The position numbers and the translations under genes are program-made. This document shows, piece by piece, positions 33,060 to 42,900 of a DNA stretch of 64,000 bases. The DNA comes from DATHAP01 sp963762865. GTDB lineage: Bacteria > Actinomycetota > Actinomycetes > JACCUZ01. The stretch lies in contig CAVXNC010000017.1 of the NCBI GenBank assembly GCA_963762865.1, positions 62,001 through 126,000 of the forward strand. Direction: 5' to 3'. The notes under the pieces are model-generated. The model saw nothing but the letters and a program-made list of their open reading frames with translations, had not been told where the DNA came from and searched no databases. Numbering within the stretch: position 1 is the first letter of the stretch; the number at the start of each line of letters is the position of its first letter.

Positions 33060-35351
33060 GTGAGGAAGCTCACCACTTCCGTGGTCACCGGGCTGGCCGG
33101 CGCCGCAATGGTTGCTACAGCGATGCAGCAGCCAGCGTCCGCCGCCCCGGTCGCCCACGACGGCGCCACCGCCGGTCAGGCCAAGGCAGCCGCGCACCGG
33201 CCGGACAACCGGCTCGGCCCCGCGACCAAGAAGCAGCTGGCGCTGCGCCAGGCAGCCTTCGAGAAGGTCGCAGCCGGCAAGGCAACGCCCAACTCGGACG
33301 GCGTCGTCAAGCTCGGCAGCGACAAGTTCGCCGAGGTCACGGCGCCCAAGCAGGACGAGATCTTCACGATCCTCGCCGAGTTCGGCACCCAGAGCGCGGG
33401 CAAGTACGGCACCGCGCCGGGTCCGCTGCACAACGAGATCCCGGAGCCGGACCGCACCAAGGACAACTCCACGACGTGGACCGCGGACTACAACAAGGCC
33501 TACTACGAGAACCTCTTCAACGGCTCCGGGGAGTCGATGAAGTCCTACTACGAGGCCCTGTCGAACGGGCAGTACTCCGTCACCAACGAGGTGCAGGACT
33601 GGGTGCAGGTGCCCTACAACGAGTCCTACTACGGCGACAACGCCATCGAGGACTTCGGCGGCACCTGGGCGTTCATCGAGGACGCGGGTGACGCGTGGTA
33701 CGCCAAGGCCGTGGCCGAGATGGGCAGCGCCGAGGCAGTTGACAACTACCTGTCGCAGTTCGACGTGTGGGACCGCAACGACTGGGACAACGACGGCAAC
33801 TTCGACGAGGCCGACGGCTACATCGACCACTTCCAGGCCGTGCACGCCGGTCAGGGCGAGGACGCCGGCGGCGGCGCCCAGGGTGCCGACGCCATCTGGT
33901 CGCACCGCTGGTACGTCAACGGCGACGACTACGGGCAGACCGGCCCGACGGTCGGCGACGCCCAGAACAAGGCCGGCGGCGCGCAGATCGGCGGGTCGAA
34001 GTACTGGTTCGGCGACTACACGACCGAGCCGGAGAACGGCGGCCTCGGTGTGTTCGCCCACGAGTACGGTCACGACCTCGGCCTGCCGGACTACTACGAC
34101 ACCGCCGGTGGCGAGAACGGCACGGCGTTCTGGACCCTGATGAGCTCCGGCTCGTGGCTGGGTCACGGTGCCGAGGCCGACGAGGGCATCGGCACCACGC
34201 CCGGCCTGATGGGTCCGGAGGAGAAGCTCTTCCTCGGCTGGCTCGACTACAGCGAGGTCAACGCCGGTCAGTCCGGCAGCTTCACGCTGAACCCGGCGCA
34301 GTACCACCAGGACCGCAAGGACCAGGCGGTCAAGATCAACCTGCCGGCCAAGACCGTGGAGACGGACTACACGACGCCGACGTCGGGCACCCACGCCTGG
34401 TGGACCGGCTCCGCCGACGACCTGAACGAGTCGCTGACGACCTCGGTCCCGGCGTCGTCGCGGGTCACCGTCACGGCCAACGCCTGGTACGACATCGAGG
34501 CCGGATACGACTACCTGTACGCCGAATGGCGGACCCCTGGCGGGGACTGGCAGCGCGTCGGAAACGCGGTCGACGGTTCGTCGAGCGACAGGTGGACGAC
34601 GCTGCGCTACTCCTACGACGCGGGTGGCGCGGCCACGGAGTTCCGGTTCCGCTACCAGACCGACGGCGGGGTGCACCTGCCGGGCGCGTTCCTCGACGAC
34701 ATCAGCATCAACGGCACCGTCGACGACGTCGAGTCGGGTGCGGAAGCCTGGACGGCAACCGGGCTGTGGACGATCAACGACGGCACCGTGAGCAAGACGT
34801 CGCCGACCTACTACCTGGTCGAGAACCGGGAGTACGCCGGGTACGACGACACGCTGCGCACCGGGCCGTACCAGTTCAGCGAGGCCTACACCCGCCCGGA
34901 CTGGGTCGAGTTCTTCAAGTTCCAGAACGGCATGCTGGTCTGGTACGTCGACCACACGCAGGAGGACAACAACACCTCGCAGCACCCGGGTGCGGGCCTG
35001 GCCCTTCCGGTCGACGCCCGTCCGGCGAAGTTCACCTACCCGGACGGCTCGGCACCGAGCAACCGTCGGCAGCCGTTCGACGGGACGTTCGGGCTCGAGG
35101 CGACCGACGCGACGTGCCTGCACAAGCAGGTGCTGACCGGCAACGGTCAGTCGCAGACCGTCTCGACGCTCGCCGCGTGCGCGCCGAGCGTGGCCGGAAT
35201 CCCGACGTTCAACGACACGGACCCGCTGGCCTACTGGTCCAGCAGCAACCCGCAGAACAGCGTCAAGGTCGCGGGTGAGGGTGTGAGGGTGACCGTCACC
35301 GGTGACCGGGGCACCGACCTCACGATCAACGTGGTCAACCCCGCCCAGTAA
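33060..35351 (+). CDS. secreted M6-family metalloprotease (immune inhibitor A type)
   Basis: A 763-residue protein with a signal peptide (residues 1-28, ending QQPASAA), an N-terminal prodomain, an M6 catalytic domain with zinc motif HEYGHDLGLPD (His334), and SGSWLGHG after it. From about residue 440 an immune-inhibitor-A beta domain follows (TSGTHAWWTGSADDLNESLT, FRYQTDGGVHLPGAFLDDIS). M6 enzymes digest extracellular proteins and in bacilli host antibacterial peptides. The active-site Glu and both His are intact. GTG 33060 has GGGAGG upstream. A very long terminator follows. Confidence 0.92.
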   Translation: MRKLTTSVVTGLAGAAMVATAMQQPASAAPVAHDGATAGQAKAAAHRPDNRLGPATKKQLALRQAAFEKVAAGKATPNSDGVVKLGSDKFAEVTAPKQDEIFTILAEFGTQSAGKYGTAPGPLHNEIPEPDRTKDNSTTWTADYNKAYYENLFNGSGESMKSYYEALSNGQYSVTNEVQDWVQVPYNESYYGDNAIEDFGGTWAFIEDAGDAWYAKAVAEMGSAEAVDNYLSQFDVWDRNDWDNDGNFDEADGYIDHFQAVHAGQGEDAGGGAQGADAIWSHRWYVNGDDYGQTGPTVGDAQNKAGGAQIGGSKYWFGDYTTEPENGGLGVFAHEYGHDLGLPDYYDTAGGENGTAFWTLMSSGSWLGHGAEADEGIGTTPGLMGPEEKLFLGWLDYSEVNAGQSGSFTLNPAQYHQDRKDQAVKINLPAKTVETDYTTPTSGTHAWWTGSADDLNESLTTSVPASSRVTVTANAWYDIEAGYDYLYAEWRTPGGDWQRVGNAVDGSSSDRWTTLRYSYDAGGAATEFRFRYQTDGGVHLPGAFLDDISINGTVDDVESGAEAWTATGLWTINDGTVSKTSPTYYLVENREYAGYDDTLRTGPYQFSEAYTRPDWVEFFKFQNGMLVWYVDHTQEDNNTSQHPGAGLALPVDARPAKFTYPDGSAPSNRRQPFDGTFGLEATDATCLHKQVLTGNGQSQTVSTLAACAPSVAGIPTFNDTDPLAYWSSSNPQNSVKVAGEGVRVTVTGDRGTDLTINVVNPAQ

Positions 35352-35380
35352 GTCACGCACAGCACGATCAGCACGACCAG

Positions 35381-35428
35381 CACGACGGCGAGGGCCGGGA
35401 GCGCACGCTCCCGGCCCTCGCCGTCGTG
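35381..35428 (+). terminator. 22-bp-stem terminator after the M6 protease gene
   Basis: The 22 bases 35381-35402 are the exact reverse complement of 35407-35428, with a GCAC loop between; the arms start CACGACGGCGAGGGCCGG. Three 9-bp repeats of AGCACGAnn (35361-35387) run into it. One of the strongest hairpins in the window; it lies 30 bases after the stop. Confidence 0.8.
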
Positions 35429-35462
35429 TCGTCGCGGTAAGCGTCTCGCGGTCGCCAGGTGG

Positions 35463-35687
35463 CTACTGCGGCTCCTCCGGCGCCTCCGGCGACCCTTCCC
35501 CGCGACGCAGCTGGCGGATGCCCCGCAGGGTGCCGAAGGCGACGACGCCCAGCAGCAGCAGGGTGACGACGGCCGCGGCCCAGTCGTGGTTGACCATCGC
35601 GCCGATCAGCGCGAAGGCGCCGCTGACCATGAGCAGGGCGCCGAGGACCACGAGCAGCCAGGACGTGAAGCGCTGGTAGGGGTGCAC
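35463..35687 (-). CDS. small two-helix membrane protein
   Basis: A 74-residue protein with two hydrophobic helices (WLLVVLGALLMVSGAFALIG and WAAAVVTLLLLGVVAFGTLR) and a charged C-terminal tail (RRGEGSPEAPEEPQ). No family recognised. GTG 35687 (VHPYQRFTSW) follows GGGAGA; the longer open frame overlaps the operator region of the divergent efflux gene. Confidence 0.6.
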   Translation of the reverse strand: MHPYQRFTSWLLVVLGALLMVSGAFALIGAMVNHDWAAAVVTLLLLGVVAFGTLRGIRQLRRGEGSPEAPEEPQ

Positions 35688-35768
35688 CGGCAGAGTCTCC
35701 CGTAGGCAGTGGCACGCGACACAGCCGAGGCCCCGCCCGGACGTGACCGGGCGGGGCATCGCGCTGTC

Positions 35769-35804
35769 CGGCCGATCGGCCGACCGTGACATCAACCGAT
35801 GTCA
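35769..35804 (+). promoter_or_regulatory. two adjacent operator-like palindromes before the efflux gene
   Basis: CGGCCGATCGGCCG (35769-35782) is a perfect 14-bp palindrome. Four bases later TGACATC-AACC-GATGTCA (35787-35804) is a perfect 7-4-7 inverted repeat of the type bound by TetR dimers. The first shares its core with 33016-33033. No regulator gene is adjacent, so the proteins that bind them are encoded elsewhere. Confidence 0.55.
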
Positions 35805-35841
35805 GGGAAGCGTTCGCGAACCGCGCCGGTTGGCACCCTCG

Positions 35842-37380
35842 ATGTCTGCCACCGACCAGAGCCTGCCGAAGAGGCCGGCGACCGCGGCCACCCGCGAAGG
35901 GGTCGGATTCCGGTCCGAGCGAGGCCCGGTCCTTGTCGGCCTGATGCTGTCCACCGCCCTCGTGGCGCTCGACGCGACGATCATCGCGACCGCCGTCCCG
36001 TCGATCGTGCGGGACCTCGGCGGCTTCTCGCAGTTCCCGTGGCTGTTCTCGATCTATCTGCTGACGCAGGCGGTGACCGTCCCGCTCTACGGCAAGCTCG
36101 CCGACGTCGTCGGCCGGCGACCGGTGCTGTTCTTCGGCATCGCCGTCTTCCTCGTCGGCTCCGTGCTGTGCGGGGTCGCGTGGAGCATGCCGACCCTGAT
36201 CGTTGCCCGCGCGGTGCAGGGCATCGGCGCCGGCGCGGTGCTCCCGATGACCATGACGGTCGTCGGCGACCTCTACTCGGTGGAGGAGCGCGCCCGCGTC
36301 CAGGGCTACGTCGCCAGCGTCTGGGGCGTCTCGTCGGTGATCGGGCCGACCCTCGGCGGCGTCTTCGCGGAGTACCTCTCGTGGCGCTGGATCTTCTTCC
36401 TCAACCTGCCGCTCGGTGCGGTCGCCGCCTGGATGCTGTGGCGCAGCTTCCACGAGAAGGTCGAGCGCCGGAAGCACCAGATGGACATCGCGGGTGCGGC
36501 CTTGCTCACGACCGGCTTCTCGCTGCTGATCCTCGGACTCCTCGAGGGTGGGGTCGCGTGGGACTGGGCGTCCCCGGTCAGCCTCGCGGTGTTCGCGGGT
36601 GCTGCAGTGGCGCTGGTGCTGGTCGTCCTCGTGGAACGTCGCGCCGCCGAGCCGGTGCTGCCGCTGTGGGTGTTCAGCCGACGCGTCCTGGTGGGCGGCA
36701 ACCTGGCGTCGATCGCGGTGGGCGTCGTCCTGATCGGCCTGTCGTCCTACGTGCCGACGTACGTCCAGGGAGTGCTCGGCACCGGTGCCCTGGTCGCGGG
36801 GTTCGCGCTGGCGGCGATGACGCTGGGCTGGCCGCTGGCCGCAGCGCTGGCCGGCCGGGTCTACCTGCGGATCGGCTTTCGCGACACCGCGCTGATCGGT
36901 GCCCTCGGGGTCATAGCCGGCAGCCTGCTCGTCCTGCGGCTCACAGCAGACTCCGCCGTCATGACGGTGGCAGCGTCGACTTTCGTGGTCGGTGTCGGGC
37001 TCGGTCTGATGTCGGCGCCGGTGATCGTGGCTGTTCAGTCCTCGGTCGGCTGGCAGCGACGCGGGGTGGTCACGGCGACCAACATGTTCGCCCGCAACCT
37101 CGGCAGCGCCGTCGGAGTCGCGGTGTTCGGCGCGATCGCCAACACGACACTGGCACATCGCTTCGCGTCGGCTCCGGACAGCTTGCCTTCAAGCCTGCGG
37201 GAGAGTGCGGATGCCGAGCGGCTGGTCGTCCAGGGCGGTGACCGGTCGGGACCGGTGGCTGACTTCGTGCGGTCCGCGCTGTTCGACGCAGCGCACTACG
37301 TCTTCGTCGGGATCGTCGTGGCGGCGGTGCTGGGCTTCGCGGTGCTGTGGCTGATGCCGCGCCGCACCGAACCCGTCTGA
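35842..37380 (+). CDS. MFS efflux transporter (DHA2 type)
   Basis: A 512-residue transporter with 14 predicted helices: LMLSTALVALDATIIATAVP (helix 1), FPWLFSIYLLTQAVTVPLYG, KLADVVGRRPVLFFGIAVFL (motif A) and GPTLGGVFAEYLSWRWIFFL (motif C region). Similar pumps confer resistance to antibiotics, dyes or made-in-house metabolites. ATG 35842 was chosen; the upstream part of the frame runs through the operator palindromes. Those two palindromes suggest repression that is lifted by a ligand. Confidence 0.92.
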   Translation: MSATDQSLPKRPATAATREGVGFRSERGPVLVGLMLSTALVALDATIIATAVPSIVRDLGGFSQFPWLFSIYLLTQAVTVPLYGKLADVVGRRPVLFFGIAVFLVGSVLCGVAWSMPTLIVARAVQGIGAGAVLPMTMTVVGDLYSVEERARVQGYVASVWGVSSVIGPTLGGVFAEYLSWRWIFFLNLPLGAVAAWMLWRSFHEKVERRKHQMDIAGAALLTTGFSLLILGLLEGGVAWDWASPVSLAVFAGAAVALVLVVLVERRAAEPVLPLWVFSRRVLVGGNLASIAVGVVLIGLSSYVPTYVQGVLGTGALVAGFALAAMTLGWPLAAALAGRVYLRIGFRDTALIGALGVIAGSLLVLRLTADSAVMTVAASTFVVGVGLGLMSAPVIVAVQSSVGWQRRGVVTATNMFARNLGSAVGVAVFGAIANTTLAHRFASAPDSLPSSLRESADAERLVVQGGDRSGPVADFVRSALFDAAHYVFVGIVVAAVLGFAVLWLMPRRTEPV

Positions 37381-37433
37381 CCCGCTCGCCTCATAGCAGA
37401 TCTGACGCACCTCGCGTCGTTGTCGACCCAATC

Positions 37434-37478
37434 TGTGGACGGCTCGGGGGTGTGGAAAACCGTTGTCCACAAACGGTT
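37434..37478 (+). promoter_or_regulatory. DnaA-box-like sites and hairpin before the HNH gene
   Basis: TTGTCCACA (37463-37471) matches the actinobacterial DnaA box exactly. TGTGGAAAA (37451-37459) and TGTGGAC (37434-37440) are close matches on the other strand. The perfect box sits in the loop of AACCGTT-GTCCACA-AACGGTT (37458-37478). The role is unknown; it could also be an operator of the downstream gene. Confidence 0.45.
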
Positions 37479-37533
37479 TCCGGTACGTCGCGACGGCCGG
37501 AGTTGTGTCCAGGGTGGTGGCTAGGTTGCTGGC

Positions 37534-39105
37534 ATGAGCTCGACCGGCAGCATCGCGGAGCACCCGGTGGTCACCGGGCTGCGCACCGCGGCCGGTGCGC
37601 TGGACCCGGCGGCTCTCGAGCTGGGCTGGCAGCTCGCTGACGACGACGTGGAGACCGCGATCGCCGACCGTCCTCGACCTGGAGCTCGCCGCGCCGCCGC
37701 CTACCGGGCGATGCTGCTGCGGGAGGCCGAGACCCGCGACCTCAAGAAGCGCACCAAGGCGTTGACGTTGGTGCGCTGGCTCAGTGACCGGTTCCGGCTC
37801 TCCCGAGTCGATGCCGGCGCCCGGGTGCGGGCCGCCGAGGCCGTCGGCCGCCACACCGTCGTGCAGGCAGGGTTGGCGTCCGGGGCGGTGACCGCCGATC
37901 AGGCCGAGGTGCTCGTGCGGGTGCTGGACACCGTCGCCGCGATGCCCGGCGTTGAGGACGCCGACCGGGCCGCGGCGGGACGGTTCCTGGTCGCCCAGTG
38001 CGAGACGCTGGCGCCCCGCGACCTCGCGCGCGCCGGGAAGGCGCTGGTCGAAGCGCTCACCGTGACCCCGTCGGAGGACGACCCGGCCGACGAGGCCGCG
38101 CTGGAGCGCGAACGGGCCCGGGCCGAGGCCGAAGCCCAGGAACGGGAGCGCAACTTCCTGACCGTCACCCGGCGGCGGGGCAAGCTCCGCGCGATCCTCG
38201 AGCCCGGCACCATCGGCGAGGCCATCCTGGCGCGGTTCCTGCACGACAAGGCCGACAAGCACCACCCCGGCTCGGACGGCTTCGAGGACACCCGGCCACT
38301 GTCCGAACGCCGCGGCGACGCCCTCGTCGAGCTGCTCAACCAGGCCGCCGGCACCCCCACCCCCCGCACCACACCGCCCGCGACGAGCGACGACGACCAG
38401 CCCGACCCGACAACACGACGAGCACGACCACGACCGAGCACGACGAGCACGACCGGACGACGAGCCGATCGAGCCGACGACGACGAGCCCGGCGGGTTAG
38501 CCGGCGGGCCGCAGCCGCTGCCCGGCATGGGTGGTCGGGACGGGACCTGTGGGTCCTGCGGTGCGCGCCCGCCCGGTCCGGTCAAGGCGGTGCTGACCGT
38601 GACCACCACCCTGGACGGGCTGCGCTCCGGGCTGGCCAAGGCCGGCCGGCTGGACACCGGACTGGCGCTGTCCGCGGCCGCGCTGCGGATGCTGGCCTGC
38701 GACGGGCTCGTCGTCCCGGCGGTGCTCGGCACCGACTCCGAGGTCCTCGACCTGGGCCGCGGCCAGCGCGAGTTCAACCGGGCCCAGCGCCGCGCCACCG
38801 CACTGCGCGACCGCGGCTGCGTCGCCCCCGGCTGCGACCAACCCCCCTCGGCCTGCCACGTGCACCACATGTGGTGGTGGACCCTGGGCGGACCCACCGA
38901 CCTGGCCAACGCAGCGTTGTTGTGCGAGTTCCACCACCGGATGGTCCACCGCCAAGGCTGGGCGATGAGCCTGGCGCCCAACGGCTACCCCCAGCTCACC
39001 CCACCCACGAGCATCGACCCGCTGCAGCGACCCCGCCAGCACCACCGCTTCCTCATCCCCGACCACCGCGACCTCACCCTGCGCACCGGCCGGCACCGGA
39101 CATAG
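37534..39105 (+). CDS. DUF222 / 13E12-type protein with HNH endonuclease domain
   Basis: A 523-residue protein. The N-terminal DUF222 part (about residues 60-250) includes LVRWLSDRFRLSRVDAGARV and GLASGAVTADQAEVLVRVLD. A disordered linker, rich in Thr/Arg/Asp, covers about 275-325. The C-terminal HNH motif is RDRGCVAPGCDQPPSACHVH, then HHMWWWTLGGPTDLANAALL and CEFHHRMVHRQGW. These occur in many copies in actinobacteria and have no settled role; some look like mobile or repeat elements. The catalytic His and Cys ligands are intact. Confidence 0.88.
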   Translation: MSSTGSIAEHPVVTGLRTAAGALDPAALELGWQLADDDVETAIADRPRPGARRAAAYRAMLLREAETRDLKKRTKALTLVRWLSDRFRLSRVDAGARVRAAEAVGRHTVVQAGLASGAVTADQAEVLVRVLDTVAAMPGVEDADRAAAGRFLVAQCETLAPRDLARAGKALVEALTVTPSEDDPADEAALERERARAEAEAQERERNFLTVTRRRGKLRAILEPGTIGEAILARFLHDKADKHHPGSDGFEDTRPLSERRGDALVELLNQAAGTPTPRTTPPATSDDDQPDPTTRRARPRPSTTSTTGRRADRADDDEPGGLAGGPQPLPGMGGRDGTCGSCGARPPGPVKAVLTVTTTLDGLRSGLAKAGRLDTGLALSAAALRMLACDGLVVPAVLGTDSEVLDLGRGQREFNRAQRRATALRDRGCVAPGCDQPPSACHVHHMWWWTLGGPTDLANAALLCEFHHRMVHRQGWAMSLAPNGYPQLTPPTSIDPLQRPRQHHRFLIPDHRDLTLRTGRHRT

Positions 39106-39161
39106 GCCGAACGACCAGGGGACGGGGCCGACCGTCCGGAACCCCTCGGTACGGTCGCGGC

Positions 39162-39860
39162 ATGGAGATGTTGAGCGGGGACCAGATCACCGGGGCGCAG
39201 CTCACCGATTGGCGCAAGCTCGGACAGGGACTACACGCGCGCTTCCGCGTCGGCGACTTTGCCGCCGGCGTGCGTTTTGTCAGCGCCATCGCCGAGGCGG
39301 GCGACGTGCTGGGTCACCATCCCCGGGTGACGATCGGCGGCGACTTCGTCGACCTCAAGCTCATCAGCGACGACGCGATCTTCCGCGACGACGAGGGCAC
39401 CGAGCACATCGTGGAGTGGGTGACCCAGCGCGACGTCGACCTGGCCCGGAGGGTCAGTGAGATCGCCGCCGAACACGCCGTGCGTGCCGACCCGGCGTCG
39501 ATCACGGCGATCGAGCTGGCACTCGACACCGCGCATGCGGCCAGGATCGCGCCGATGTGGGCGGCCGTGCTGACAGGCGGAAGCGCCGCGCACGGACGCG
39601 GCACCATCGGCGACGACGTTCGCGATGCCAGCGGCCGGGTGCCCATCCTGTGGTTCCAGGACACGGACGAACACGAGACGCCACGTCAGCGGTTCCACGT
39701 CGACGTCTGGGTCGCGCCTGAGGTCGCCGACGAGCGGATCGCCGCTGCCGTGGCCGCGGGCGGGACGATCACGGATGACAGTCAGGCGCCGTCCTACACG
39801 GTCATCGCCGACCAGGACGGCAACAAGGCCTGCGTGTGCACCTCCCTTCGGCCTGCGTGA
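39162..39860 (+). CDS. pterin-4a-carbinolamine dehydratase fused to a VOC domain
   Basis: A 232-residue two-domain protein. Residues 1-100 resemble 4a-hydroxytetrahydrobiopterin dehydratase: MEMLSGDQITGAQLTDWRKL, FVSAIAEAGDVLGHHPRVTI (with the His-His-Pro site) and DFVDLKLISDDAIFR. Residues 115-232 are a VOC/glyoxalase-like module (TAIELALDTAHAARIAPMWA, WFQDTDEHETPRQRFHVDVW). The dehydratase recycles the pterin cofactor of aromatic hydroxylases. No such hydroxylase lies nearby, so the true substrate is open. ATG 39162 was chosen. Confidence 0.75.
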   Translation: MEMLSGDQITGAQLTDWRKLGQGLHARFRVGDFAAGVRFVSAIAEAGDVLGHHPRVTIGGDFVDLKLISDDAIFRDDEGTEHIVEWVTQRDVDLARRVSEIAAEHAVRADPASITAIELALDTAHAARIAPMWAAVLTGGSAAHGRGTIGDDVRDASGRVPILWFQDTDEHETPRQRFHVDVWVAPEVADERIAAAVAAGGTITDDSQAPSYTVIADQDGNKACVCTSLRPA

Positions 39861-39933
39861 CCAAGAGCCGGCACAGCGCGCCTCTGGCGGGTGCCGATAC
39901 ACCGGGCGGTATACGTGCCGCCGCCCCGGATCA

Positions 39934-42900
39934 TCAGATCTGCGCTGTGTCCATCGCTCGATAGATCCGCTTGGCGGACACAGCGTGACGCGTCCCGAGC
40001 TGCTGCGCGAAAAGACTGACCCGCAGCTCCTCGACCATCCACCGGACCTCGGCAACAGCACCGACGGCAGCAGGTGAACCACGACGCGCCGCCGGCAGCG
40101 ACGCGACCCACTTCGACACCTCATCGTCGACGACTTGTACGTCGGCCAGCCGCTGCCGGTCCCGACCTGCACCCGCAGGCAGTGACTCCAGCCGGACGGC
40201 ATCGGCGCGCAGGTAGCGGCGCAGGTCGCCCAGCCGTTCCACGCCGGTCCGCGAGACGAAGCCGACGGCGGTGAGCCGCTCCACGTGCTCGCGCACGTCA
40301 ACCAGGGTCGGCAGGGTCGTCGGCGCTGCGGTGCCGGTCGCGCGGGCCACGAGGTCGTGCCCGAGGGTGAGCACCTCGGCGACGGCGGTCACGACGTCGT
40401 ACGTCGCCTCGGGCAGGTCAGCGCGCACCATCGCGCGCAGCCGCTCGAACGCCGCCTCGTCCGCGACGTCACCACCCGCCTCGCCCGCATACCGGGCGAT
40501 GAGGCCGTCAACAGCCGCGTCGACGCAGTCGGCGAGCAGAGCAGGCACCGACGGATAGGCGCTGAAGCCGAGCGCCAGCTTCTGCCGGGCGTCCAGCCGC
40601 CCGACCACGTGCTTGACCGGGGACGGCACCGACAGGACCAGCAGCCGCCGCACCCCGAGACCCGTTGCATGAGCAGCCTCATCACGAGACCCGAGCACCC
40701 GGATCGCCGCCGTGGCACCTTCGTCCACCAGCGCAGGGAAGCCCGCGACCCGCTGCCCGTCCACCGTCCGCTCGAAGCCCGCCGGCAGGGTCCCGAACGT
40801 CCAGCCGGTCAGCCCCGCCCGCTCCACGTCGACGGCGGCGGCCGAGACGGTCCGGCGCACCGTCGGCGCCAGCCGGGCGGCCAGCGCGTGCAGATCCTTG
40901 CCCTCCGCCACGACCCTGCCCTCGGCGTCCTCGACCCGGAACGTCATCCGCAGGTGCGGCGGCACGCGCTCGAGGTCCCAGGCGTCCGGCGGTACGTCCA
41001 CGCCGGTCAGCTCGAAGAGCACATCCGCCATCGCGTCGACCAGTGGCTGCCGGGCGGGGCGAGGCCGCGCCGGGTCCGCGAGCCGCTCCAGCACAGCCTG
41101 GGCTGTGTCGGGCGCGGGCACGAACCGGCGGCGCAGGTCCTTGGGCAGTGCCCGCAGGTGCGCGGTGACCAGGTCGAGCCGCAGGCCCGGCACCTGCCAG
41201 TCGAAACCCTCGGGTCGCAGCCGGTTGAGCACCGCGACCGGCACGTGCACCGTCACGCCGTCGGCCGCGGCACCCGGCTCGAACTGGTAGGTCAGGGGCA
41301 GCACGATCGGGTCGCCGTCGCCTTCGCCGGCCTCCGGGCCACCGCTTTCGATCTGCCGCCACTCGTCCGGGTAGTCCGCCTCCGAGACGCGGCCCGCGTC
41401 GTCGCGCACCAGCATCGCCGGGTCGAAGGTCAGCAGGTCCGGTGCGTCGCGCCGCACCTTCTTCCACCACGCGTCGAAGTGCCGCGCCGACACGACGTCG
41501 GCGGGCACCCGCTCGTCGTAGAACCCGAAGAGCGTCTCGTCGTCGACCAGGATGTCGCGCCGGCGCGCGCGGTGCTCCAGCTCCTCGACGTCTTCGAGCA
41601 GCTCGCGGTTGTGGTGGAAGAACCGATGGTGCGTACGCCACTCGCCCTGCACGAGCGCGTGCCGGATGAAGAGGTCCCGCGACAGGACCGGGTCGATGCG
41701 ACCGTAGGTGATCCGGCGGTTCGCGATGATCGGGACGCCGTAGAGGGTCACCCGCTCGTACGCCATCACGGCGCCCTGCTTGGTCGACCAGTGCGGCTCG
41801 CTGTAGCTGCGCTTGAGCAGGTGCTCGGCCAGTGGCTCGACCCACTCGGGGTCGATCCGTCCCAGGTCACGCCCCCACAGCCGGGACGTCTCGACCAGCT
41901 CGCCGGCCATCGCCCACGCCGGCGGCTTCTTGAAGAGAGCCGACCCGGGCCACACCGCGAAGTGCGCACCTCGCGCACCCGCGTACTCGCGGCGGTCGGG
42001 GTCCCAGAGCCCGATGTGTGACAGCAGGCCGGCGAGCAGCGAGACGTGGACCGGCTTCGGCTCGTCGCCGGGTGCCCCGACATCGCCGGCTGTCGAGATG
42101 CCCAGCGACTTGGCCACCTGCCGCAGCTGCCCGACGAGGTCCTGCCACTCGCGGATCCGCAGGTAGTGCAGGAACTCCGTGCGGCACATCCGCCGGAAGG
42201 CGCTGCCGGACAGGGCCTTCTGCTGCTCCTGCAGGTAGACCCAGAGGTTGCGGTAGGCCAGGAAGTCCGACCGGTCGTCGGCGAACCGGCGATGCATGGT
42301 GTCGGCCGCCTGCTGGTGCTCGACGGGCCGCTCGCGCGGGTCCTGGATGGACATCGCCGCGACGATGACGAGGACGTCGGGGACACACCCGTTGCCGTCG
42401 GCCTCGATGAGCATCCGCGCGAGCCGCGGGTCGACCGGCAGCTGTGCCAGCGTCCGACCGACCTTCGTCAGGCGGCGCGCGGCACCCGGGTCGCCGGCAC
42501 GCGGCTGCAGCGCACCGAGCTCCTCCAGCAGGTCGATGCCGTCCTTGACCTGGCGCCGGTCCGGCGGCTCGACGAAGGGGAACGCGTCGAGGTCGCCGAG
42601 GCCCAGCGCGGTCATCGAGAGGATGACCGAGGCGAGGTTGGTGCGCAGGATCTCCGGCTCGGTGAACTCCGGCCGCTCGAGGAAGTCGTCCTCCGAGTAG
42701 AGCCGGACGCAGATGCCGTCCGACGTGCGGCCGCACCGACCGGCCCGCTGGTTGGCGCTGGCCTGGCTGATCCGCTCGATCGGCAGCCGCTGCACCTTCA
42801 GCCGGTGGCTGTACCGCGAGATGCGAGCAGTGCCCGGGTCGACGACGTACCGGATGCCGGGAACCGTCAGTGACGTCTCGGCGACGTTGGTCGCCAGGAC

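Noticed and set aside
37434..37478. Replication origin
   Set aside because: Only one perfect DnaA box and no dnaA, dnaN, gyrase or AT-rich stretch nearby.
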